From Silene latifolia (Eukaryota; Streptophyta; Magnoliopsida; Caryophyllales; Caryophyllaceae), in contig NC_133526.1 in assembly GCF_048544455.1 (NCBI RefSeq), forward strand, positions 6,960,001-7,024,000: 64,000 nucleotides of DNA, in the 5' to 3' direction. A program made the translations under genes and the position numbers. This document shows, in pieces, positions 11,901 to 24,368 of the stretch. Below the pieces are notes generated by a model. The model worked only from the letters and a program-made list of their open reading frames with translations, searched no databases and was not told where the DNA came from. Position 1 is the first letter of the stretch. Every line of letters starts with the position of its first letter.

Positions 11901-13225
11901 CAATCACAATATATAGTCCAGGTATTTAAAATTTTAATCAATGGTAAATAAATGATTGAGACGGAGAAAGCAGTGACATATGAACAAATAAAAATCATAC
12001 CTTTACCAGGAGAAACATTCATACGAACTTCCTTAATAGCTTGATCAGAAACACCATAATCATGTCCACCAAACACATCAGAAACAGGGGAATTACTTGA
12101 ACTCCAAACAAACATATGAACATCTTTACCTACTTCTTCTCCTCCCTTTTGCAAATTCGATCCGCCTTTTTTCGCGTTATTACTATTACTATTACTAATA
12201 CCTCCGTCTTTTTTACTAGGCGAAAACATTCCAGGGTTCGGGGTTGGATAAGCCGCAGGATACTTAGTCGTTGTCCTGACCACATTATTACTATTATTAT
12301 TACTATTACTGTTCCCACCTGTGATATCCTCCTCGAAATTAGAGGGTCGGGGAGTTGGGCCTCGTGATTTAGTGAGGCCCAACTCGTACACATCCCCGGC
12401 CCCGAAATTAGAGTTCCTTCCACCACCACCACCAACCATTGAATAAAAGTCAGTGTGATTGAAACTCGACCCACGAGGGGTCGGGTTTCGTGACGACTGC
12501 AGAGAATAAATCTCTGCATTCGTCAAATTAGACGGACGGGGTGTATTGGACGAAAATCCATGAGAACGCCTCGAGAAAATATCTGATCTCGAGGCGTTCG
12601 ACCTACGTACGGTCACATGTAATTTCCCGTCTTCTTTGATTTCCGCTTCGGTCTCTAACGGCATCCGACCGTCTAACGAGACAACGTCCGAGTCCACGTG
12701 GATAGACACGATGGACCCCGCCGTTCCAGGAAATTGTTCAGAGATGAGAGTCCTTGCCGCTCGATACTCAAACATAAATAACATAAGAGTATACCAAATA
12801 ATACATTGTAATACAACAATTTGCACCATTAAACTCCCGGAAAAATCCCCATACATTCCTTTCAACAAAGGAATACCCATAACTAGCGTATTCGGTAAAG
12901 TCGATAACGAAAACAACGTTATCGTCCACTCAAGCGAGCCGCGTTTACTAACGCGGCTCCAAATAGCTAACACGACCAACACAATCACTTTCTGAAGCGT
13001 ATCCGCTAAAATAAACTTAAGGTTCATCTTATACGGATTATTTGAAGATATAAAATGAAACGAAAGAAGCGGAACCGCGAAAAGCGCGACGAACCGGTTA
13101 ATCCCGGAACATTGGTCCGGACTAAAGATTTTCCACCATTTGACCGAACCGTACGCTAGGATCATGGCTACGTAAAGCGGCACCATGGCCGTCATTACAT
13201 GGTAAAAATCTAATATTGTGATCAT
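5948..13225 (-). CDS. PIN1: PIN1-type auxin efflux carrier
   Basis: Six exons on the minus strand: 13225-12001, 11426-11117, 9531-9446, 6952-6795, 6191-6115 and 6014-5948. All introns are GT/AG, and phases 1, 2, 1, 0 and 2 match, giving 640 aa. The protein exports auxin across the plasma membrane. Ten helices are expected: five in residues 1-160 (motifs [17 protein letters not shown] and [18 protein letters not shown]) and five in the last 160, ending YYILLGL. A long hydrophilic loop lies between. The loop keeps three TPRxS phosphorylation motifs (Ser232, Ser253, Ser295), targets of PID/D6PK-type kinases in Arabidopsis PIN1, and the NPNTYSSL motif. The N terminus ([11 protein letters not shown]) is PIN1-like and not PIN3/4/7-like. 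The loop has Asn/Ser-, Gly- and His-rich runs of low complexity. Intron 3 (2.5 kb) and intron 4 contain MITEs. The gene appears intact; the symbol follows orthology-style similarity judged by eye. Confidence 0.93.
6520..6701. mobile_element. Mutator-type MITE in PIN1 intron 4
   Basis: Imperfect terminal inverted repeats share the core TTATAGACGG (left about 6520-6560, right about 6660-6701). They are flanked by the direct repeat TAACAACAATA at 6509-6519 and 6702-6712. A 9-11-bp target duplication with long imperfect TIRs fits Mutator-like MITEs. It lies wholly inside the intron between PIN1 exons 4 and 5 and carries no coding sequence. Confidence 0.7.
7657..7914. mobile_element. Stowaway-type MITE in PIN1 intron 3
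   Basis: The left end CTCCCTCCATTCAACTCC and its inverted copy at the right end form long TIRs. Both sides carry the TA dinucleotide (7655-7656, 7915-7916), the Tc1/mariner target. About 258 bp, non-coding, within PIN1 intron 3. Confidence 0.85.
8028..8244. mobile_element. Second Stowaway-type MITE in PIN1 intron 3
   Basis: The ends CTCCCTCCTATTC and GAATAGGAGGGAG are inverted, with TA at 8026-8027 and 8245-8246. Inside, the phrase for about 20 bases around CAATGGGACAGTTA recurs, which suggests internal duplication. It lies 113 bases from the previous MITE and differs from it in sequence, so these are two families and not one duplicated copy. Confidence 0.8.
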
Positions 13226-14859
13226 TTTTGTGTAATAATAGTTGAAAGTTGTAACGGTCGAGTATTAAGAAAGGTATGTCCTTATTTTCCTACAGCGGCG
13301 TATAAGAAAGGTATAGGAAAGGAATGAAGAAGAAGAAGGTGGAGATGATGATTAAGGTAAGAGTGTTAAAGGGTTTGGGAAATGGAGAAAAAAGAGTGCA
13401 TGTGCGTGGGGAGTGTTGGGGTTTGGGAATGTGGGATATCATGCATATGGGTTTAAGCGTGGTTGAACTATCTTTTGAAAGAATACAATTGTTTTAGTAG
13501 TTTAATTAGTGTTGTACTAATATTACACGAATGAATTTGATGGCTTTGGGAGTAGTGAGATTGTTTTAAACTTTGTAGTTGTGGTCTACTATGTGTAAAG
13601 GAGTATGGGTCTTCGAGGGGGAGGAGCTTATTTATGGGAGGAGAGATTTTCTTCCGATGGTATTTAGTTTCGGTATCACCTTTTTAAATGATAGAGTATA
13701 AGTAAAGGAGCGGAGTCGATGCTTGTAATTCTCAGCAGTGCCACCATCTCATTTTCCTTCATGCAAAATCAGATAGCTCGTGTTGATTATCAATGTCATC
13801 GTCTCACATGTATGTATACGGTGGTGCTACGAAGTTTTTTCTTTATAATTTAGGGTTTACGGAGTACCTTATATATGTGGGAGACTGATACTGATATATT
13901 GGAGAAATAATATTATAGGAAAAGAGTTTGTAAGTATATTAAGAGAATATTGTTTTGATCATAAAGTTTCTCATAGGAATATTCTGGACCTAGGGTTTTC
14001 TATTATATAATGTGTTATTCTGTATAAATATCTCTTTTTTATATTAATAATATAAACTGATTATTTCAATTATCTTACAAATTCCTATAATTATAATTTA
14101 CGGAGTATTACATATTCATTTCAATTCGAAAATACTCGTGTTACAGAAAATATTCGAGTTTAGTGATCGAGATTACTCAATAAGTCAGGATTTGAATTAT
14201 CACCTATCGATAAATTTAATTATAATATATAAAAAATTAGGGTGTCGGAGTTAAATGTTTGGTGACAAATTAGGGGGACCAACATCGATTCAACCCTTCT
14301 AAGATCCTACACTGATTACGACTCCGATAACAAATTAGTTTAATAATAGTGATAAATAGAAAGGAGTAAAATTATGTATCTAAATAATTAGTGGGAAGAA
14401 GTGATAACTTTTGTAAGCTAGTGTATTGTTTTGAGCAAAGGTTATAGAAATAGTAAAGGATGGGTAAAATAAAAAAAGGGCACAATATTCAATGAAAAAG
14501 GATTAATTAGTAAAAGAATATTGGTTGGAATTGGTGTATTGTGTTTGGGAGTAGTTGTTTGGAGAAGTTAGCTTTTTTTTAATTTGATGTATAAAATGTC
14601 TGCAACTATGAAGACACTGTTCTTGGTTTTGTATACTTTTTTACACACTCTTTCTTCTTGGATTCGATGTTTCAACTCATGCTCTTCATTCCATGCCCTA
14701 TCTATCTTCGCGTGTGTTCCCTCTTTCTTTTCACTTGTGCTTAATTCTATGTATCTACCTTCACAAATCATATTATAGAATAAGGGCTTCTGTTGGACAC
14801 TTATGTCTAATTTTTTTGAGGTGATTTGAAAGTAGATTGGTAAAAAAGTGACTTGATTC
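13226..14859. other. PIN1 upstream region and AT-rich intergenic DNA
   Basis: This region lies upstream of the minus-strand PIN1 gene and should contain its 5' leader and promoter. I could not place a convincing TATA box or a TGTCTC auxin-response element by eye. No gene or complete transposon is recognisable up to the GACCC-rich block at 14860. Confidence 0.4.
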
Positions 14860-15095
14860 GAATAACCCGACCCGACATCCGGACTTAAGGCCCGAACTTG
14901 ACCCGCTCCCGAATAACCCCATCTGAATGTTAACCGATTAATATCTACAAATAACTTGATAATAAATGACCCGAAAACGAACCGAACCCGAATTAACCCG
15001 ACCCGACCCGACCCAACTCGAAATCTACAGACCTGAAATGACTCGGTTCGAAGTTGACTTGACCCGAACCTGACCCGATTAACCCGTTTGTCAGG
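14860..15095. repeat. GACCC-rich degenerate repeat block
   Basis: This is the same composition as the block at the window start: AACCCGACCCGAC words alternating with AT-rich spacers. No coding potential. It is followed by a cluster of TGATCA-centred palindromes at 15110-15245. Confidence 0.55.
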
Positions 15096-15109
15096 TCTAA
15101 TGGTTCAAC

Positions 15110-15245
15110 CATTTAAAAAGTGATCACTTTACAATAATCATTTTATGTTAAAAAGTGATCATTTTACATTCTAATATAAAATGATCACAGTTTATTATAA
15201 AGTGATTACTTTTTATTCGTCGCATCATAAAACGATCACATACAA
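15110..15245. repeat. Cluster of AAGTGATCA palindromic repeats
   Basis: Variants of AAAAGTGATCACTTTA and its half sites (AAGTGATCATTTTA, AAATGATCAC, AAAGTGATTAC, AAACGATCAC) recur five times in both orientations over 135 bases. This could be the body of a small fold-back element. No target duplication was seen. Confidence 0.4.
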
Positions 15246-15462
15246 TTATTTTTGTGAAGTTTACCTCAATCTTTGGAGCATGTAGGATGGTTCAAAGTGC
15301 TTTGTAAGTAGTCGAATTGTTTCGAGATTCTTTTCATTTTCTTGTTTGTTCATTACTTATTCATTTACTATTGATAGTCTTAACATTTTATATTTGGAAA
15401 AATCACGGAACTTGGATTCGTTTAAGATAATTCAATTTAACTTTAGATTTGACATAACGTTG

Positions 15463-15466
<4 letters not shown>

Positions 15467-15500
<34 letters not shown>

Positions 15501-16653
15501 ACAGTAAGAGAAGAAGCAATTACATAATGTTAGAGCATACTAAGCTCTTAATACATTCGTAATTTAACTTCACAACGGATCTAACAACTAACACTAAAGA
15601 AAGATAATGTCGGATAGAAAAAGCAGGTTGGTGGAGTACGAAATAGAAGTTGCAGTCATCGTTGTCAACATCTTGCACACAGCTAGCATCTTCGGAATGC
15701 CATCGACACATGTGAGTTGAGGAGAGGCAAGGACTAGGTGTACTTACGCCACAAGAGCGTAGAAAGGAAAGGTGGATTATAGACCATTATTGCAACGGCC
15801 TACATCCGATGGAGAATGAACTCCTACACCTTGGTGATGGAACTCTACAGTCACACACCCGGCGATGAACCAAAACATACAGAGTGTACAAAGACCATAT
15901 CAAAAGACGCCCGACAACCAATCTTCTGTCCATAATTGCTACAAAGCATAGTCTTGTGACGAATCCAACCCATACAAGACATAAATCTTCCACTAGAGTC
16001 TCATAAATGAGACTTATTATGACCAAAAGTAAATTAATCGGAATGACACCCCATGGATAAGAGGACAGGACACCCCGAAAATCCATAAAGGAACTAGTAA
16101 GATAAACCTATAGGAGGTTATTATTTGAAAAATTAAAAAGCAAACGAAACCAAGAGCAAACATTAGACGGAGGTGAAGACCACCGCGTCCAGGCCAACCA
16201 ACAACATTGCCAAACCTCGACTTCACCCTACCCCGCACATCTCAAACAAAGAAATTCACATCAATCATGAAGACACACCAACCTGATCCGACAACCACCA
16301 AGAAGACCAGAAAAGGACCCAACACCATAAGCATCCACACGAACCAAAACAGGATCTCCCACAGCTTAAGTTCCAAAGACACAAACCTCAACTGACTTAC
16401 ACCAAGGAGTCAAGGACACGCATGCATGCAAACCCGATTCACCAACGACACCTCCCCGGACCACCGCCCAACATGCAAACAAAGCAAACAACCGGAACGA
16501 CACTGACAGAAACAAAAGAAAAGGAAATGGGACGATAGGTGGGGGGAATGGGGGGATCACCATATCAAACCCAAATCGACAACGACAAACAGCGACGCAC
16601 CCGGACAAGGACCAAAACACACAAACAAAACAAGACCAAAACCAAACCAAGGG
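15467..16653 (-). mobile_element. LINE-like element, 3' part with poly(A), minus strand
   Basis: A 33-base poly(T) run at 15467-15499 is the poly(A) tail of an element transcribed on the minus strand. Its body continues leftward in element sense through 16653, where an LTR retrotransposon interrupts it, and resumes at 23826. A related copy sits at 61925-63620 and shares the phrase GTGTACTTACGCCA and the word AATGGGGGGATCACC. No reverse transcriptase motif was seen, so it is a non-autonomous or badly decayed non-LTR element. A target duplication was not identified. Confidence 0.55.
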
Positions 16654-16658
16654 TGGGG

Positions 16659-18008
16659 TGTAACACCCCCATACTCCAAGTGCCTTACCAGGACCACTCA
16701 GGTATAAGGATACTACCATCTCGGTTGCCCGAGGTACTGAATATCATAAGACAATAAAGAAACGTGCTTTTAAAGTAATTATAGATTAAGTGATTACATG
16801 TTCAAACCAAAACTAATAAAAGGAATTACAAGGTTCTCATACGGTCTACAGCTAAAACTATCAAAGCTACTAGACTTCGTCTAACACAAATGGAAGACTT
16901 CTAACCGCCACGTGATGACTCATCCTCCACTATCCCATACGCGTCATATCACACTCCGCTCAATAATCGCTCACCACCCCGAATGGATCACCAGTTTTTA
17001 AAACATTTAAACGGGTCGATTAATCACACAATTCAATACATATATCAACAATAAGATAAACAGACAATGAACTGTCATCACACACACACACACACCACCA
17101 ACTCCCATCGTCTCAATACGACCGTCCACTGGACCCACCACATCGATGGGGACCGCAGCGTTCCCACCTAAGCCCCGCTCATCGTACGAGCGATAACCCC
17201 GTCCCATTAATGTGCACATCCCCTTTCGTGGCGGGTTCCACGAAGGGCGAAACTAGGGCGTGATATCACTCCCGCAAGTGACCCCACTCAGCCGAGAACG
17301 CATCTCGAGAACCATCACAAACACAACCACAATCACAATCACAATTACAATTACAATCATCATATCAATCAACTAACTACAAAGACATCACCAATATCCC
17401 ATTATGGGACTAATACTTTGAGTAGAAATCCTACCGGATAGCACAACACGCAGACGGTATCTCAAACTGTCTCAAAACGCCTCTTCTATGAACTCTCCTC
17501 CTACCATACAACACATAGATACTACTATTCAATTACTATTCATAAAAACCCCCAATTCCTAAATTAGGGTTTCACTAATCTTAACAAAACATTATATAAA
17601 TTACATTAAAAGCTTACCCTCGACGCAAGGAATCCAACGACACAAACTACGATGCAAACCGACCGTCCAACTCCGGAATTGTCAAGAACGCGATTAGGAA
17701 GAAGAACTAGTTGCTTTCTCTCTTAAACAGGTTTTAGGTTTTGTAAAAAGTGATTTAGAACAAAGACGAATTGGTTTAAATACCTTAATCGCGTAATTAA
17801 CAAAACCCGAGAAAACTCCCCCGTAAAACCGGACACTCGATCGAGTACCCAAGGTACTCGATCGAGTACCCCCCTACTCGATCGAGTACCCCACTACTCG
17901 ATCGAGTACCCAACAGTCGAAACTATTTTATTTCGCAACTTGCCCTTACTCGACAGAGTAAGGGCTACTCGATAGAGTACCCCAAGACTTATAAATACGA
18001 GTATTACA
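16659..18008 (-). repeat. LTR (3' LTR in element sense)
   Basis: This LTR lies downstream in the minus-strand sense. It contains a CACAAT/ACAATC simple repeat near 17320-17360 and four perfect ACTCGATCGAGT palindromes at about 17827-17910. Two related ACTCGACAGAGT and ACTCGATAGAGT words follow near 17950-17980. Confidence 0.85.
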
Positions 18009-21000
18009 GTCTTCCCTCCTTAAAACGAACTTCGTCCCCTAAGTTCAACCCATACATAAAAACAACCATACTGACTCGACCAAGACACAACAACTTAGCT
18101 AAGGACTCGAGAACTCGACCGAACATAGAACATGAACTCTTAACCCCCATTCTACCAACTATGTTTACTTCCACAACATGACTCACTATATCGTATCTTC
18201 CACATATATATCTCTCACGACACCAACTCCACACATAATCAACTACCATCCTCTAATGTTGCTAGCTCCATAATATCATCAACTATCAACATCAACTATC
18301 AAACCCAATTCCAAGACACTCATAGACCTCAAACGGAATGTTACATTCCACCACCCTTAAAAGGAACTTCGTCCTCGAAGTTTACTCACATTCATAACAT
18401 CATCCTCCAACTCACAACATTATATAAAATATTCCCACACTCTGAAGCATCACACTACTACGAGCACGGCCATGGCCTTTTATAAGTATTGTCCACAAAA
18501 CAAATCCCTCCTTTACGCTACGCTAACACTCTACTTCCAATTATATTACCGCATGCACCACCATGAGACTCTCTTTTATTGCATCCTACTCCTCTTAAGA
18601 CAAATGTTACGTCCTCGTAACTCGCTAATACTAAACCCTTAGCTATATTATCTCATTATCCTCATCACCACATGTCAAAGATAATCGCCTATAACCTCAT
18701 TTCCATAACCACTCCTATTTCTCAAGGCTCTCTTACTTCAACAGTTCTCATACTTCAAATCAATCCGCACACCCCTAACCTATACCATAAGGCTCGTAGC
18801 AAAATCACCATACTAACTCTCCATTATCACTGCAAACCAAAGATACCTCGCTATGTAAAGCACTTATCTTCCGTAAGCATAACTCACGATCCGCACTCGT
18901 TACGTACACGCACACTAGATCCTCAAGTTCTTTCTTTCATTACCGCAAAATTCATACACAACTTAACATGACACTAATTTCCCCAACACCCCACACTCAC
19001 TGTCTCAACAAAAGATTATGAACTACCTGCCGCTTTCAGCTCATTACAACACATGATCCACGAATCATTTCCCATTACCATGTCTACCGATGTCTCATCT
19101 GAAAACAAGATCAACATTACCGTAACAACCTCTCACAACCGCGTCCCATCAATGTTATCACTATCCCATGACAACAACGAAACATATACAACTCTATTTC
19201 ACATCATACTCTACCTCATTCCCAACTTAACCTAGTAACGAAAACATAAATAAGCAAGACAACTGTCTATCAGCACAAACTGAAACTCGTAGAGAGCAAC
19301 ATCAAACAAAACAACAATCCATGTATAACTGGTATGTACTTTCGAAAACTCGTATCATAAACATCCCGCCTACTCCACCACAACCGGTGACGGCATCACA
19401 ACACCGCCACCAACAGCCACACCGTAGTGCGAAAATACCCGCATCACAACACTAAATATCGAGCCCGGATCACCACCCGAGGCACCACAACCACATCGAT
19501 AGACATCACAACTACATACGATTCCATAAATACTGCCTCGGAAATAACCTTTCGGACAAGGAAACTTACTCCAATCCACTTTACTCTATCACAACGCAAC
19601 ATATTATATGAAATAACAGATAAGCATCTCATGAACATCATCTCTACCATTTCACGGAATACACGTGTGTTATTAATACACATAAAATTATAACTAGCCA
19701 TGTCAAATTAATCAAATTATTACCTTTTTGGATATCATTCAATTAAACTACCGTGTCCAACATATATATATTACAGAACATTCATAAAATAGCTTTATAA
19801 TTATCACACCGTACCACTTCTTGTGAGGTCAGAACCTCACACAAACATTTACACATATCATAGACCCGTAATCACAACCAACTAGTCAATCCTGACCACG
19901 TAAGTTACCACTCAACAAAGGTTACCTGCTGTCCGAGCTTAACTCGCATGCCCCTCATCACATTCTTCCATTCGCATCACCAAGACCTTCGCGCCATACA
20001 TAACCATACACAAATAACACTCATTATGAGAAACCACCTCCTAAGACTATGTCTTATACTTCCTGACAACCATACTTTTATCAATTCAGTCTTTACAAAA
20101 TCAGCCTCTTTAGAATTGCCACTTTTCTAATATACACTTTTCCTTAACCACTAGTCAAAGACCATAACACTACCACTTTGTCCAGGACATCAAATCTCTT
20201 CACTCATCTCTAAATATCATGATTTCTTTTCTATCTTTGGTTAACATCCCAAACAACGAACATCGAATCCATGAACAAAATTATCTCAACATTCTTCCCA
20301 ATATTTTCCTTAATTGAATCATCATCCATTTCTCCACCAAAATCTCATATCATGCAGATATTCTTCTAACTTCTTACTTTCCTTAATTCCTCGAAACTCA
20401 TTATCAATCATGTTGTCCTGAAACTCCTATATAACCTTCAGCTAACATCTTCGTGATACTATCACACATTTCGATGATTCCTTACCTTTACATCACATAA
20501 CTCCGGTGAACATTTTCCTCAGCTTACTTTTATCCTTCTTTTCTCTTTACACTCAATAATACCAATTTAATAGCTCAACTCCTTATTACTTCTATCTAAC
20601 CCTTTTGTGCACCAATTACCTTCTCATCGCTCCAAAACTCAAATCCCATTATTTTATATCGATATCATCTCCCTCTTTCTTACCACAAATATTCTCTTAT
20701 TATGTCATCAATCACCCTTGCCACTAATACATCCATAGAATCAACGTTCTTGTTCAACAATTGCATCTCCTTCTTACATCTCTAGAAATCAAAATTCCTT
20801 TCATACCGCCAATTACCCAAGGAACTCACACAGTAGTTTCATCTTTTAATAAACCTCCCAAACTCACTCACTGTCTATAAATACACCTCGCGACATGTCT
20901 CCACAAAGTTCACTATATATTACTCTTCTCAACCCCTTTAAACGAACTTTCACTACATAAATCCATAACCCACACGACTCCTAACCATTTCCCTCCTTAA

Positions 21001-21427
21001 CTCTTTACACATCTCAAGCTGCCACTTTCTACATTCTTACCTTCAATCTTTTCATTCTCACGTTCATTATACTCACATCATCCCTTGTCTATATTCACTT
21101 ATTTTTACATTACTCAACACACAATCATATCACTCATCCCGTCTCGCAAAACGTGCGCCATGCCTCAATAAACTATACCAATCTTCCTTTTCTTTTTCCA
21201 CCATCTATCATAATCACATATAACTCATGTCCTCCCCACCGAACTCATACTCATCATAGTGCCACTCTTTACATCATAAGATTGGGTAACTTACGCTTCA
21301 GGACCAACACATACGTAAAACAGTGCATAAAGAAGTAATACAACACCTTTGAATTAAACGTAATATGCAACGAATGTCAAAAGACAAACATATGACCCGA
21401 AATACGCATATGACCTGCACAGACCCC

Positions 21428-21692
21428 ACTCGATCGAGTACCAGAACCTACTCGATCGAGTTGATGCTACTCGATCGAGTGCCCAACATGCTCGATCGAG
21501 TGCCCCGACTCCAGAACCCAAATAGACCTTCTGATCTCTGACTTACTTGACCGAGTAGCCCGGCTACTCGATCGAGTGACCCCATACTCGATCGAGTGCC
21601 CGAGGCACTCGATCGAGTGCCCAGAAACACGATTCTGGTCAAAATAACGACAAGTACCCACTCGATCGAATCAAACCCACTCGATCGAGTCA
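21428..21692. repeat. Internal array of ACTCGATCGAGT palindromes
   Basis: About nine copies or one-base variants of the 12-base palindrome ACTCGATCGAGT occur in 265 bases, separated by 6-45 bases of non-repeated sequence. The same word occurs four times in each LTR of this element. Unequal spacing rules out a simple tandem repeat. Confidence 0.8.
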
Positions 21693-22460
21693 TGGACTTT
21701 CGTGAATACTACCCGCATGTTATCTCACATACCCTAACGTACTATGCATTCATTATTATTTCAACATTATGATTACAACTACGCATTCAAATCTGCGCGA
21801 CTCCTCATACAATCAACAAAATAATCTACTTCGTGTTATTAAGTGCCACGTTATAAACAACCATCATGCTTTTCATCCAATTCGTTATACAAAACACATA
21901 TCATTGAACCTCTATTCTTCATGTTACTACTTACCAAAAGTCAAACATTACCACCTATCATGCTCATATAACATTCAACTTTCAATCATGTATTACTCGC
22001 ATGTTTTAAATTTTCATAACTTTTCATAACACAAACCACACCCATACACTACAAATCCTATTTCCATGTTGCTAATACAACAACATTACAAATCCACTTC
22101 ATCACACATCATCATATACGAACTACATTCTTTTTCTACCATATCATTCATCATTCTCATATACTTTTTCAACGATTCCAACCAACATGTCAACCAACTA
22201 TCATGCAACATACTTTCAACAAACCATATACAACACAATTAACATACACGTCACACATATACCCACGGACTCCACGTTCCCATACCATGTGACTGGCTTA
22301 AGTATCATGGGGCCAAGATTTTGAAGTGAGGGCGCCTACTCACCCAAAACCTAGCATCAGCCGGGGCTCCCATTACACATACACCAGGTTCATTTTATTA
22401 GACTCCCTATGTTCATTATGTTCATTTGTTACAGTTCCAAGATCGTCGCTCGATACCATT

Positions 22461-23820
22461 TGTAACACCCCCATACTCCAAGTGCCTTACCAGGACCACT
22501 CGGTATAAGGATACTACCATCTCGGTTGCCGAGGTAATGCGAATATCATAAGACAATAAAGAAACGTGCTTTTAAAGTAATTATAGATTAAGTGATTACA
22601 TGTTCAAACCAAAACTAATAAAAGGAATTACAAGGTTCTCATACGGTCTACAGACTAAAACTATCAAAGCTACTAGACTTCGTCTAACACAATGAAGACT
22701 TCTAACTGCCACGTGATGACTCATCCCGGCTATCCCATACGCGTCATATCACACTTTGCTCAATAATCGCTCACCACCCCGAATGGATCACCACAGTTTT
22801 TAAAACATTTAAACGGGGTCAATACTAATCACACAATTCAATACATATATCAACAATAAGATAAACAGACAATGAACCGTCACACACACACACACACCCA
22901 CCAACTCCCCATCGTCTCAATACCGACCGTCCACCGGGACCGACCGCGCCAGTGGGGGACCGCAGCCGTTCCCACCTAAGCCCCGCTCATCGTACGAGCG
23001 ATAACCCCGTCCCATTAATGTGCACATCCCCTTTCGTGGCGGGTTCCACGAAGGGCGAAACTAGGCGTGAGATCACTCCCGCAAGTGACCCCACTCGATC
23101 GAGAACGCATCTCGAGAACCATCACAAACACAACCACAATCACAATCACAATTACAATTACAATCATCATATCAATCAACTAACTACAAAGACATCACCA
23201 ATATCCCATTATGGGACTAATACTCGAGTAGGAAATCCTACCCGGATAGCACAACACGCGACGGTATCTACAAATTGTCTCAAAACGCCTCTTCTATGAA
23301 CTCTCCTCCTACCATACAACACATAGATACTACTATTCAATTACTATTCATAAAAACCCCCAATTCCTAAATTAAGGTTTCACTAATCTTAACAAAACAT
23401 TATATAAATTACATTAAAAGCTTACCCTCGACGCAAGGAATCCAACGACACAAACTACGATGCAAACCGACCGTCTGAACTCCGGGAATTGTCAAGAACG
23501 CGATTAGGAAGAAGAACTAGTTGCTTTCTCTCTTAAACAGGTTTTAGGTTTTGTAAAAAGTGATTTAGAACAAAGACGAATTGGTTTAAATACCTTAATC
23601 GCGTAATTAACAAAACCCGAGAAAACTCCCCGTAAAAACCGGACACTCGATCGAGTACCCAAGGTACTCGATCGAGTACCCCCTACTCGATCGAGTACCC
23701 CGGCTACTCGATCGAGTACCCAACAATCGTCGACTATTTTATTTCGCAACTTGCCCTTACTCGACAGAGTAAGGGCTACTCGATAGAGTACCCCAAGACT
23801 TATAAATACGGAGTATTACA
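22461..23820 (-). repeat. LTR (5' LTR in element sense)
   Basis: Direct repeat partner of 16659-18008. In element sense it starts TGTAATACTCCGTATTTATA, whose TTTATA is close to the LTR edge, and ends GGGTGTTACA. It is directly followed (minus strand) by the primer-binding-like site. Confidence 0.85.
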
Positions 23821-23825
23821 TGGGG

Positions 23826-24335
23826 GGAATGGGGGGATCACCCCTGAGTTGGAATCAAAAGAGACGGTGACAGGAAAAGGTAACGGAGGGACGGGGACGA
23901 CAAGAGGGGAAACACCCTGAAACATGCAAGGACACCAACAACAAGACAGACGGAGTGAAATGAAACAAAGAAGATCCTTTAACAAATCGAGCGACGGCAG
24001 CCCCACATCCGGCAAGAAAACCGGATAAAAGATGCTTAATCGTGGTCCTGGACAGCCGACAACCCCACCTCCGACGACGATGAAGGCAGAGTTGGAACTG
24101 TGGTGGAAGTGACAGGTGGAAGAAAACGATGCTTAATGGGAAATTCAAGGGACGAGATGTGATTTATCGCCGGAGATAGGTTTTGGGAAGAACCCATCTC
24201 CGGCGATAGGGTAAGGGAAGAAGAAGGGGACAATGTGTGAAGGGTGGAGGCGGCGGAACAAGGAAGGCTGGGTTAGGGGTTTTTTATTTGTTTTAAGAGA
24301 GATGGAAGAGGAAAGTTAGAGAGAGAGATATTCGT
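23826..24335 (-). mobile_element. LINE-like element, 5' part, minus strand
   Basis: This continues the element interrupted at 16653. The GGGGGGAATGGGGGGATCACC-type word lies on both sides of the LTR element (16538-16560 and 23821-23840), as expected for the two tandem units seen intact in the copy at 62918-63030. The 5' end is near an AG-rich run (about 24295-24335). No protein was recognised. Confidence 0.5.
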
Positions 24336-24368
24336 CCAAAATTAATTTACGCTTAACACCAACAAAGT

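Larger units (their letters stand above)
16659..23820 (-). mobile_element. Non-autonomous LTR retrotransposon, minus orientation
   Basis: Two direct repeats, 16659-18008 and 22461-23820 (about 1.35 kb each), begin TGTAACACCC and end TATTACA. The 5-bp target duplication TGGGG is at 16654-16658 and 23821-23825. On the minus strand a primer-binding-like site TGGTATCGAGC (22458-22448), close to the initiator-tRNA-Met complement, lies 2 bases inside one LTR. A polypurine tract AAGGAGGGAAGAC (18021-18009) abuts the other. Both place the element on the minus strand. The 4.45-kb internal region shows no recognisable gag or pol, so it is a large non-autonomous element (LARD-like) of uncertain superfamily, probably Ty3/gypsy-related. 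The LTRs are still clearly alike but differ at scattered sites, pointing to moderate age. It is inserted in a LINE-like element. Confidence 0.85.

Noticed and set aside
12116-12995. Plus-strand and alternate minus-strand frames inside PIN1 exon 1
   Set aside because: They are shadows of the long PIN1 exon. None shows family similarity.
21428-21692. Regularly repeated palindromes considered as a CRISPR-like array
   Set aside because: The repeat is only 12 bases, spacing is irregular, the same word lies in both LTRs, and the DNA is eukaryotic.
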